Part shown: positions 20,382-28,182 of the stretch, piece by piece | Position numbering within the stretch: the stretch's first letter is position 1 | How the letters are laid out: every line of letters starts with the position of its first letter | DNA from: Burkholderia sp. HI2500 | GTDB taxonomy: Bacteria > Pseudomonadota > Gammaproteobacteria > Burkholderiales > Burkholderiaceae | NCBI RefSeq assembly: GCF_002223055.1 | Contig: NZ_NKFL01000004.1 | Location: 1,364,001-1,428,000, forward strand | Reading direction: 5' to 3' | Length of the DNA: 64,000 bases | Notes under the pieces: model-generated | The model's input: only the letters and a program-made list of their open reading frames with translations | Databases searched by the model: none | What the model was told of the DNA's origin: nothing | Program-made: the position numbers and the translations under genes

Positions 20382-21908
20382 ATGACGAAACGACGTACCC
20401 ATGCGAGCACCGGCAAGCGCATGCAGCGCACACCCGATAACGGCCGGCGCGGCTTCATCCGATATTCGGCCGCCTTTCTCGGCGTGCCGCTGCTGGGCAG
20501 CCTGACCGCTTGCGGTGGCGGTGGCGATGGTGCATCCGGCGCGGCTTCCACGTCGCCAGGCACGACATCTGGCACGACGCCGTCGACGCGGCAGGTCAAG
20601 TACCGGCTGCCGGCCGAAGATGCGCCGCACGCATCGACCTACATGGCTTTCGCTTCCGGCGCGGATGGCATCTGGATGCCCGTCACGCCGCAAAGCACGG
20701 ATGCAGGCATCGACCGCGTGCGGGCCGACCTGATGGACGTCGCAAAAGCGATCGGCGCAACCGAGCCGGTCGACATGCTGGTGCTGCCGGCCGATCTCGA
20801 CGCGGCCCGCGCGCTGCTCGCGACCGCGAGCGTCGCGAACCCCGACCTGCACGCGCGCTATGCGGCGCGCGCCGCGGGAGCCGGCGGGATCAACCTCGTG
20901 CCGCTCGCCGACGGCTTCAACGATTTCTGGGTGCGCGACACGGGGTGCCTGTTCGTCAGGGATACGACGAACGGCGATGCGCTGAATGCGGTCGACTTCA
21001 ATTTCAACGGCTGGGGCAACGCGAACACCGACGGCGCCGGGATGCGCTCCGGCGCGACGGTCCCGCCGGAAGTCGCGGCCGCGAGCAACCGGTCGAAGGC
21101 GGGCAAGTTCTTCCAGCCGTTCAGTCGCGACAACGTGGTGGCGGGCTGGATGGCGCAGCGGAAAGGCGCGAGCCTGATCCGCAGCACGCTGACGCTCGAA
21201 GGCGGCGCGATCGAATTCGACGGCGAGGCGACGGCGATCCTCACCGAATCGTCCGTGCTGCACGTGAACCGGAATCCGCAGCTGTTCGACATCCCGAACG
21301 GCGTGATTGCGAATGCGACGCTGCTGCCGACGGCGAAAGACACGGTGCTCGCCGAACTGCAGCGCACGCTCGGCGTGCGGAAGATCATCTGGCTGCCCGG
21401 TACGGCGACCTATCCGCGCGGCAGCGGCGCGGGCGGCGCCGGCGGCGCGGCGACCCCGGCCGGCGAGACCGACATCACGAACGGGCACGTCGACTTCTAC
21501 GCGCGCTTTCTCGCGCCCGGCGTGGTCGCGTGCTGTTACGACGCGTCGAATTCGACCGGCGAGCGCGCATTGACGGACGCGAACCGGCAACGGCTCTCCG
21601 GCCAGACCGATGCGAACGGCCGGCCGCTGCAGATCGTCGAGCTGGTGCCGCCGGTCAATTTCGGCACGTCGGCCGGCACCAGCCTGACCGACCGGCAGAT
21701 GACGAATTTCGCGGCCGGCTATATCAATTTCTACGCCTGCAACGGTGCGATCGTCATGCCGAAGTTCAACGACGCGGCGGCAGATGCGGCTGCAGTTGCC
21801 GCGATCCGGCCGTATGCGGGGAACCGGTCGATCGTGCAGGTCGACATCCTCGGCATCGCGTCGGGCGGCGGCGGCATCCACTGCTCGACGCGGGAGGTGC
21901 CGGCGTGA
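20382..21908 (+). CDS. Agmatine deiminase family lipoprotein, Tat-type signal
   Basis: 508 aa, larger than usual. The leader has twin arginines (GRRGFIR, residues 21-27), a hydrophobic run and a lipobox LTAC with Cys44, then a Gly/Ser/Thr-rich tether. The enzyme domain keeps FNFNGWGN, LTLEGGAIEFDG, NGHVDFYARF and GGGGIHCSTREVP (Cys501), so catalytic Cys, His and Asp/Glu seem present, but the usual RDTGP is RDTGC and TQQQP is STREVP, and there are insertions (about 200-230 and a Gly/Ala loop near 345). The substrate may differ from agmatine. Start 20382 has AAGGAG upstream. Confidence 0.85.
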   Translation: MTKRRTHASTGKRMQRTPDNGRRGFIRYSAAFLGVPLLGSLTACGGGGDGASGAASTSPGTTSGTTPSTRQVKYRLPAEDAPHASTYMAFASGADGIWMPVTPQSTDAGIDRVRADLMDVAKAIGATEPVDMLVLPADLDAARALLATASVANPDLHARYAARAAGAGGINLVPLADGFNDFWVRDTGCLFVRDTTNGDALNAVDFNFNGWGNANTDGAGMRSGATVPPEVAAASNRSKAGKFFQPFSRDNVVAGWMAQRKGASLIRSTLTLEGGAIEFDGEATAILTESSVLHVNRNPQLFDIPNGVIANATLLPTAKDTVLAELQRTLGVRKIIWLPGTATYPRGSGAGGAGGAATPAGETDITNGHVDFYARFLAPGVVACCYDASNSTGERALTDANRQRLSGQTDANGRPLQIVELVPPVNFGTSAGTSLTDRQMTNFAAGYINFYACNGAIVMPKFNDAAADAAAVAAIRPYAGNRSIVQVDILGIASGGGGIHCSTREVPA

Positions 21909-22012
21909 GCGAATCCCGTCATATCGATATTGAAATCGATTCGTTGTCCAGGACGGGCGAATTCCTTAATCTGGGCCTGTAGTTCGTGTGACACCTCCTT
22001 GACTGGGATTCG

Positions 22013-22042
22013 CGCCCGCTGCTTGCAGCGGGCGTCTTTTTT
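22013..22042 (+). terminator. Intrinsic terminator of the agmatine locus
   Basis: CGCCCGCTG (22013-22021)/CAGCGGGCG (22026-22034), 9-bp stem, CTTG loop, then TCTTTTTT. It is about 105 nt after the last deiminase gene. Confidence 0.88.
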
Positions 22043-22167
22043 GGTGCGCTGCGTCTCACGCCGGTCTCGGCGGAATTGGTCGCGCCCGTCGGCTCGCCTG
22101 TGCTGGCTGCTGCATGTCCGCGCGACGGTCCTGATCGGCCGGGCCGGTGACGGTTTGATGACATGCC

Positions 22168-22449
22168 ATGTCAAGAAGAGAAGCGCTCGTGACGGCCGTC
22201 ACGCAGAAGGCGCCGGGGGCGAGCACCTTCGCGGACACCATTCACGCGCCGGCCTGGCGCGTGAAACCGTCGTGGTACCAGATCTCGAGCGAAGACCGGA
22301 TGATCGCGCCGGAGAACCAGCAGCGGATGTCGGCGCGGATGGACGCGCGCAAGGTCATCACGCTCGATGCAAGCCATGCGTCGCTCGTGTCGAAGCCGGT
22401 GGCGGTCGCAGCATTGATCGACGAGGCGGCGACCGCGCTCGTCGGGTGA
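22168..22449 (+). pseudogene. Truncated alpha/beta hydrolase (C-terminal remnant)
   Basis: The reading frame shows the end of an alpha/beta-hydrolase: KPSWYQISSEDRMIAPENQQ (loop carrying the catalytic acid region) and TLDASHASLVSKPVAVAALI (catalytic His in the SH motif, followed by the terminal helix). The N-terminal two thirds, with the nucleophile elbow, are absent upstream, where the frame becomes non-homologous. It is therefore a gene remnant of about 85 residues. It marks a likely deletion/insertion boundary just before the fimbrial region. Confidence 0.7.
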
Positions 22450-23137
22450 TGTAGCGGCAGGACACGGCGCGGTGCCGCGCTCCGGGCCTGTGCGGCAACG
22501 CGCATCTCGTCGCGAAGCGACGGGTCTTCACCCCTTCCATACGCCAACAGTTTCCTGTCCGCAAGCGGCGTCGCATGCAGCCGGTTCGTGTGCGATTTGA
22601 CTTCCCGCGTTCTCGGTGAAATGCGACGCCGTGACGAGAAGTCGAATTCGAAAACCCGAGCAACATGTCGATGCGCGATCTTGCGCGGCCCACTCATGTT
22701 CGAAAGCGGGGATCGGACTTTTCTTATTTTTAACGCTGATAAATGGCGGGTTGTCAATATTATCTGGTTCACATGGCCATTTGGATTAGAAATAATCCAA
22801 TCAATTGTTAATTTCCAGGAGTCTGTACGATGCGCGATACCGAATCGCCAGTGGTACGTGCATCCTGCTTGCAGCTCAAGTTCGATGAACCAGGCCTGCC
22901 GGTCGCGATCGTCGTCACCCGAGGGGAGGATAAAAGGAGTTCATATTTCTTACTCGTACTATTTGAGAAAAATTTACGGGCCAATAGAATTGCGATGTCG
23001 TCGTTTTTCGGGATAAAAATTCATTTATTCGAGAAGGCGCGATGCGATCTGTATTTCGGGAATTTGAGCTCCTCCGGAAATTCCTGAGTCGATCGGACTG
23101 TTTTCGAAAAATCATTCATTTGAGAGGAATTCCAAAG
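22450..23137. other. Low-GC island upstream of the first pilin gene
   Basis: About 690 nt, dropping sharply in GC from about 22690 to the pilin start, unlike the flanks. It contains TTGGATTA-GAAA-TAATCCAA (22781-22800), a perfect hairpin with a GNRA-type tetraloop; a possible small ORF at 22830; and the palindrome TTTTCGAAAA (23101-23110). Likely holds the regulatory region of the fimbrial operon; I cannot assign a promoter. Confidence 0.5.
22830..23087 (+). CDS. Possible small protein of unknown function
   Basis: An 85-aa reading frame starting at ATG 22830 with AGGAG (22818-22822) 7 nt upstream, which is the best reason to consider it. The composition is mixed (LPVAIVVTRGEDKRSSYF, FFGIKIHLFEKARCDLYF) with no signal peptide or domain I recognise. 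It lies in the low-GC island before the pilin gene, so it could be a regulator or a chance frame in AT-rich DNA. Confidence 0.3.
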   Translation: MRDTESPVVRASCLQLKFDEPGLPVAIVVTRGEDKRSSYFLLVLFEKNLRANRIAMSSFFGIKIHLFEKARCDLYFGNLSSSGNS

Positions 23138-23716
23138 ATGAAAATGAACTTGCTTCGGGGTTGCGTTGCAGCAGGCATCGCCAGCGCTGCGCTGGTACCG
23201 TCGCTTGCCCACGCGTTCGACGGCGAGCTGGCCTTCTACGGCAGCATCTCCGACGTGACCTGCAACGTCAACGGCCAGGCACCTGGCTCCAGCAATCGGC
23301 AAGAGGTACAACTTGGCGATCGCATCAACCCGGCCATGTTCGACGTGATCGGCAAGACGTCGAATGACGTCGAGTTCAGTGTCAAGATCGGCGGCAATAC
23401 GGGCTGTACCAACGGCACGAAGGTCGTGATGGAGTTCGATCCGGTGTCGGTCAACATCAACCCGTCGACCGGCAACCTGAAGCTCATCGGCACCAAGCCG
23501 GCGGAGGGGATCGAAATCCAGATCAAGGACGCGGGTAACACCAAGAACGGCAAGATCATGCTCGGCACGCCGCAGACCGACCCGCAGATCGCGACCGTCG
23601 CGAACAACACCGCGACCCTGACCTACAAGGCGGCATACGTGTCGACGGCCTTGCCGGCTGGCATCAAGACCGGTTCCGGTAACTCGTTCATCCGGTACAT
23701 ACTCGCTTATCACTGA
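23138..23716 (+). CDS. Fimbrial major subunit-like protein (cluster 1)
   Basis: 192 aa with a signal peptide (ALVPSLAHA|FDGEL). The mature part has a Cys pair (DVTCNVNG and NTGCTNG), a repeated beta-strand pattern and a C-terminal aromatic-rich strand ending YILAYH, as in chaperone-usher pilins whose N-terminal strand is donated to the next subunit. Start ATG 23138 with GAGAGGAA upstream. First gene of a pilin-chaperone-usher-chaperone-adhesin set. Confidence 0.82.
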   Translation: MKMNLLRGCVAAGIASAALVPSLAHAFDGELAFYGSISDVTCNVNGQAPGSSNRQEVQLGDRINPAMFDVIGKTSNDVEFSVKIGGNTGCTNGTKVVMEFDPVSVNINPSTGNLKLIGTKPAEGIEIQIKDAGNTKNGKIMLGTPQTDPQIATVANNTATLTYKAAYVSTALPAGIKTGSGNSFIRYILAYH

Positions 23717-23740
23717 TCGGTCTCGTTCCCATTACACGTC

Positions 23741-24496
23741 ATGACATTGTCAATTCGGATTCCTTATCCAAGAGTCGTGGCCGGTGTCGTGGCGTGGGCT
23801 GCCTGCGCCACGCTGGCGCAGGCGGCTCTACTGCTGAACGGTACCCGCGTGATCTTTCCCGAGCGGGCTCGCGACGTGACGGTCCGGATGGAAAATTCCG
23901 GTACGGAACCGGTGCTCGCGCAGAGCTGGATCGACGATGGTCGCGTCGACGTTCCGCCCGAGAAGATGCGCACGCCGTTCGTCGTTGCGCCGACACTGGT
24001 GCGCGTCGAAGCCGGGCGGGGCGCCGTATTGCGCATCACGAACATGCAGGCGTCGCTGCCCACCGATCGCGAATCGGTGTTCTGGCTGAATGTGCTCGAG
24101 GTGCCGACGGTGCAGCAAGACGCGGACAACCAACTGCGCTTTGCCTTCCGAACCCGTATCAAATTGTTCTACCGGCCCTCGGCGCTGGCGAACGACGTCG
24201 GGATGGCGGAGAACAAGCTGGTCTGGAAGGTGGCTGACGGTGCGGCGCATGCGGGCAGGCACCCGGTCGCGCTCGAGGTGTCCAATCCGACGCCGTATTA
24301 CGTGTCGTTCGGCAAGGTCGAGGGCGAGGTTGGCGGCGCTTTCGTCGAGGCCGGTGGCGGGATGGTCGAGCCGTTCGGTGCCCAGCGCTTTCCGTTGCCG
24401 GGCGTCATGCCGTCGCAACGCCCGACGACCGTGCGCTACATGACCATCGACGACTACGGCGGCCGCAGCACGATAACAAAGAAACTGACCGACTGA
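23741..24496 (+). CDS. Periplasmic fimbrial chaperone (PapD/FimC-like), cluster 1
   Basis: 251 aa with signal peptide (ATLAQA|ALLL). Two Ig-like domains of the pili-assembly chaperone family: GTRVIFPERARDVTV in the first strands, LPTDRESVFWLNVLEVP in the G1/F1 region, and NPTPYYVSFG opening domain 2. It would bind and cap pilins by donor-strand complementation in the periplasm. The start codon itself forms part of the palindrome TGACATTGTCA. Confidence 0.9.
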   Translation: MTLSIRIPYPRVVAGVVAWAACATLAQAALLLNGTRVIFPERARDVTVRMENSGTEPVLAQSWIDDGRVDVPPEKMRTPFVVAPTLVRVEAGRGAVLRITNMQASLPTDRESVFWLNVLEVPTVQQDADNQLRFAFRTRIKLFYRPSALANDVGMAENKLVWKVADGAAHAGRHPVALEVSNPTPYYVSFGKVEGEVGGAFVEAGGGMVEPFGAQRFPLPGVMPSQRPTTVRYMTIDDYGGRSTITKKLTD

Positions 24497-24535
24497 GCAG
24501 TTTTTTCACGCAACGCATCCAGCAGGCACGACCCG

Positions 24536-24567
24536 GCATACCGATCCGCATTATCGATTCGGTATGC
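24536..24567 (+). promoter_or_regulatory. Hairpin between chaperone and usher genes
   Basis: GCATACCGA (24536-24544)/TCGGTATGC (24559-24567), perfect 9-bp stem with a 14-nt AT-rich loop. No U-tract follows. It sits 17 nt before the usher start, which lacks an obvious ribosome site, so it could limit usher translation or transcription. Confidence 0.5.
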
Positions 24568-24584
24568 GAAATTAATGTATCCAC

Positions 24585-27299
24585 ATGCGCAGTTCAGCAG
24601 GTTTTTATTATTCATGCGCGCCGGACCTCGCCCCGCGGCTGCCGAAGCGGCCGTGCCTGCTGGCAGTCGCTTCGGTATTTGCGTCGGTCGCGATGGCGTC
24701 GGGGGCGAATGCCGTCGCGGATACCGTCGACACGGTCGTGCGGGACGACGCGCGCCGCGAGACCACCGGCGCATCGCCGGCAACCGGCAAGACGCATTTC
24801 GACGATTCGATGCTGATGCACGGCCCCGACAGCGGGCCGATCGATACGACGCCGTTCGAACGTCCGAACGCCGTCGTGCCGGGGCAGCATCGTGCAGACC
24901 TGATCGTCAACGGGCAGTGGCGCGGCGTGGAAGAGATCACGTTCCGCCACGATGCGCGCGATGACGTGCAGCCTTGCTACGACCGGCTGTTGTTGCAGCG
25001 CGCCGGTGTCGACCTCGAGCGGAGCGCACGGGGCCAGGACGGCAGCCAGCCGCCGAATCCGCTGCCCGACGGGTTGATCTGCGACACACCTTCCCGCTAC
25101 GTACCGGGGGCCGCATTGTCGTTCGACGCGGCGGAGCAGAAGCTGTATCTGACGGTGCCGCAGTTCTACATGCGCGTCGCCAGTCAAAGTAGCTACGTCG
25201 ATCCGGCGAACTGGACGAACGGTGTGCCGGCCGCGCTGCTGAGCTACAACGCCAGTGTATTTTCGACGCGTTCGGGCGGCTACGAATCCTCGCAGCTCTA
25301 CACGGGGCTCTCGATGGCGGCCAGCGCCGGACGGTTCCGGATTCGCCACAACGGCAACCTCACGTGGTCGCAGCGCGGGGGTGCCCGCTACCAGCGCGGC
25401 TACATCTACGCGCAAACCGATTTGCCCGACTGGCACGCGCAACTGCTGGCCGGCGAGAGTTCGACCAGCGGCGCGCTGTTCGACGCCGTGTCGTTCCGCG
25501 GTGTACAGATCGACAGCGACGACCGGATGCTTCCCGACGAGCAGCGCTACTACGCGCCGGTCGTGCGTGGCGTCGCACAGTCGAATGCCAAGGTGACGAT
25601 CCATCAACGCGGCTATCTCGTTCACGAGACGACGGTCGCGCCGGGGCCGTTCGCGATCGACAACCTGCAGGCGATGAGCTACGGCGGCGATCTGAACGTG
25701 ACAGTGACCGAGGCCAACGGCGAGACACGCAGCTTCGTGGTGCCGTTCGCGACGACGGTCCAGCTGCTGCGTCCCGGCCGCACACGGTTCAGCGCGATGG
25801 CGGGCCGGGCGATCGAGCTCGGTGGCGACATCGGCACGCAGTACGTCGGCCAGTTCACGGTGCAACGCGGCGTCAACAATGCACTGACGGCCTATGGCGG
25901 CGCCGCGTTTGCAAACCGCTACCAGTCGGTACTGATGGGCGTCGGGCTCAATACGCCGATCGGCGGCTTCGCCGCAGACGTCACGATCGCGCGAACCCAG
26001 CCGCCAGGCAGCGAGCGCCTGAGCGGTTCGAGTATTCGGGTGTCTTACAGCAAGAACCTGCCGAATAGCGGCACGAACTTTTCGCTGCTCGCGTATCGCT
26101 ACTCGACCAAGGGCTATCTCGGCCTGCGCGATGCGTTAGTACTGAACGGCCGGAGCGATCAGCGCGTGGGCGCCGAGGCATTCGCGCGGCTGCGCAATCG
26201 GGTCGATCTCAACGTGAGTCAGCAGATCGGGCGATCGGGCAGCGTCTACGCGAACGGATCGGCGCTCAGCTACTGGGCGGGAGGCGGGCAATCGCTCAGC
26301 TTCACGCTCGGCTACAGCACGCAATGGCGCGATGCGACCGTGACCGCGTCGGTGCAGCGCGTGCGCAACCTGTCCACCCGTTACGCGTCGTCCGGCGGCG
26401 GGGCGGGCAGCACGCTCGTCAGCGTGAACGTTTCGATTCCGCTCGGACGCGACTCGCGGCGCGCGCCGATCTTCAGCACGCTGATGACGCGTGACAGCAG
26501 CAACGGCACGAGCGCCACGGCGAGCCTGGCCGGGCGTTTCGGCGAGCGCAGCGATGGATCGTACTCGCTGTCGTCGAGCTACGACGGCAACAACCGCGCG
26601 TCGTCGGGCAGTTTCGGCGTGGGCTACCAACTGCCGGTTGCGTCGGTGTCGGCGAACATCGGCCTCGGGCGCGACTATCAGCAGGCGTCTGCGAACGCGG
26701 CGGGCGCCGTGGTGCTGCACCCGGGCGGCCTGACGCTCGCGCCAACCCTGAGCGAGACGATCGGCGTCGTGCACGCGCCGCACGCGCGCGGCGCCCTGGT
26801 GGCGAACACGAACGCACGCGTCAACCGGTTCGGCTACGCGATCGTGCCGAGCCTCACACCGTATCAGCTCAACCAGGTCGACCTCGATCCGAAGGATATT
26901 CCGGACGATGTCGAACTCAAGACGACATCGCGCAGCGTCGCGCCGCGCTCGGGATCGGTCGTCATGCTGTCGTACGACACGCTGAAGGCGCGCGCGCTGC
27001 TGATCGACGCGCAGACCGAGGACGGCCGGCCGTTGCCGTTCGCGGCGCGTGCGCTCGATACCCGCACCGGCGCCATGCTGGGCGCGGTCGGGCAGGGCAG
27101 TCTCCTGCTGGCGCGCAGCGCCGACGACGACGGGCAAATTCGCGTCGAATGGGGCACGCGTGCTGATCAGCAGTGCGTGATCGACTACTCGGTGTCGCCG
27201 CAGGAGCGGACCGCGCGCGGCTACGTGACGCTGACGCGCGTCTGCCGTGCGATCCCCGTGACGGCGCCGCTCGCTCCAGGCCGTGGCGAGGGGCAATAG
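24585..27299 (+). CDS. Outer-membrane fimbrial usher (FimD/PapC-like), cluster 1
   Basis: A 904-aa usher. After an N-terminal exported segment (hydrophobic around residues 22-45), there is the N-terminal chaperone-binding domain, a beta-barrel of about 24 strands with plug (for example VSFRGVQIDSDDRMLPDEQR before the plug and YLVHETTVAPGPFAIDNLQ), and C-terminal domains with a Cys-containing end (QQCVIDYSV...RVC). Assembles and secretes the pilus. ATG 24585 has no clear Shine-Dalgarno; no better in-frame start is seen. Confidence 0.9.
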   Translation: MRSSAGFYYSCAPDLAPRLPKRPCLLAVASVFASVAMASGANAVADTVDTVVRDDARRETTGASPATGKTHFDDSMLMHGPDSGPIDTTPFERPNAVVPGQHRADLIVNGQWRGVEEITFRHDARDDVQPCYDRLLLQRAGVDLERSARGQDGSQPPNPLPDGLICDTPSRYVPGAALSFDAAEQKLYLTVPQFYMRVASQSSYVDPANWTNGVPAALLSYNASVFSTRSGGYESSQLYTGLSMAASAGRFRIRHNGNLTWSQRGGARYQRGYIYAQTDLPDWHAQLLAGESSTSGALFDAVSFRGVQIDSDDRMLPDEQRYYAPVVRGVAQSNAKVTIHQRGYLVHETTVAPGPFAIDNLQAMSYGGDLNVTVTEANGETRSFVVPFATTVQLLRPGRTRFSAMAGRAIELGGDIGTQYVGQFTVQRGVNNALTAYGGAAFANRYQSVLMGVGLNTPIGGFAADVTIARTQPPGSERLSGSSIRVSYSKNLPNSGTNFSLLAYRYSTKGYLGLRDALVLNGRSDQRVGAEAFARLRNRVDLNVSQQIGRSGSVYANGSALSYWAGGGQSLSFTLGYSTQWRDATVTASVQRVRNLSTRYASSGGGAGSTLVSVNVSIPLGRDSRRAPIFSTLMTRDSSNGTSATASLAGRFGERSDGSYSLSSSYDGNNRASSGSFGVGYQLPVASVSANIGLGRDYQQASANAAGAVVLHPGGLTLAPTLSETIGVVHAPHARGALVANTNARVNRFGYAIVPSLTPYQLNQVDLDPKDIPDDVELKTTSRSVAPRSGSVVMLSYDTLKARALLIDAQTEDGRPLPFAARALDTRTGAMLGAVGQGSLLLARSADDDGQIRVEWGTRADQQCVIDYSVSPQERTARGYVTLTRVCRAIPVTAPLAPGRGEGQ

Positions 27300-27303
27300 T
27301 TCG

Positions 27304-28104
27304 ATGCACGGTCACGATTTCCTTCCCGCACCGGTGGTTATCCGATCGTCGTGCCGAGCCGTCGCCACGACCCGCGCTGCGAGGATCGTGCGCGCGGCGG
27401 TGGTGGCTTGCGCGGCGAGCGTCGGCGCAGTCACCGGCCACGCGGCGCTGTCCGTGGTCGGCACCCGCTTCGTCTATCCCGGCGATGCGCGTGCGCTGAC
27501 GATCCTCGCGCGCAACGGTGGCGCTGAGCCGATCCTGGTTCAGGCGTGGCTCGACGTGGGCGACGCGAATGCCGATCCCGACCGCCTGCGCGTGCCGTTC
27601 GTCGTGACGCCGCCGCTCGTGCGACTCGATCCGGCTCGGCCGCTGGCGATTCGCGTGCAGTCCATCGGCGGCGATTTGCCGACTGACCGGGAATCCTGTT
27701 TCTGGATCAATGTGCTCGAAGTGCCGCCGGCCGTGCCGACGCACGACAACACCCTGCGCATCGCTTACCGGCTGCGCATGAAGCTCCTGTATCGACCACC
27801 CGGCCTGGCCGGCGATCCGGATCGTGCGCCAAATGCACTGACCTGGACGCGCGCGAACCGGCAGGCTGCTGCCACGATCGTCGCCACCAATCCCACACCG
27901 TACTACGTGACGCTGACGCGCGTGCTGCTGAACGGCGAACCCGTCTTGTCGGCGAGCCGCGCGGTGGACGTCGCGCCGTTCGGTCGGGCCGAGATTCCGG
28001 CCGGCACGCAGCTCGACGGGAAAGGGGACGCCGAGATCGTGTTCGACGCCGTCGACGATAGCGGCACATCGAACGAATACCGGGCGCGGTTCGCGCCGCC
28101 GTGA
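27304..28104 (+). CDS. Second fimbrial chaperone of cluster 1
   Basis: A 266-aa PapD-like chaperone (signal peptide ending near VTGHA|AL). It carries VVGTRFVYPGDARAL, LPTDRESCFWINVLEVPP and NPTPYYVTLTRVLLN. Having two chaperones in one cluster suggests they serve different subunits, perhaps one for the pilin and one for the tip adhesin. I prefer ATG 27304 (GAGGGG upstream) to a GTG at 27283 that overlaps the usher. Confidence 0.88.
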   Translation: MHGHDFLPAPVVIRSSCRAVATTRAARIVRAAVVACAASVGAVTGHAALSVVGTRFVYPGDARALTILARNGGAEPILVQAWLDVGDANADPDRLRVPFVVTPPLVRLDPARPLAIRVQSIGGDLPTDRESCFWINVLEVPPAVPTHDNTLRIAYRLRMKLLYRPPGLAGDPDRAPNALTWTRANRQAAATIVATNPTPYYVTLTRVLLNGEPVLSASRAVDVAPFGRAEIPAGTQLDGKGDAEIVFDAVDDSGTSNEYRARFAPP

Positions 28105-28182
28105 CCGACGGACCGTCAGTGCTTGCAGTACCCGTCCTGTCGGGGCATCGACAGGGTTTCAACCACAACAAGGAAAACGAGC

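Noticed and set aside
21731..22174. Minus-strand 147-codon frame across the agmatine-locus terminator
   Set aside because: Opposes the coding end of a clear gene and the terminator; composition is shadow-like.
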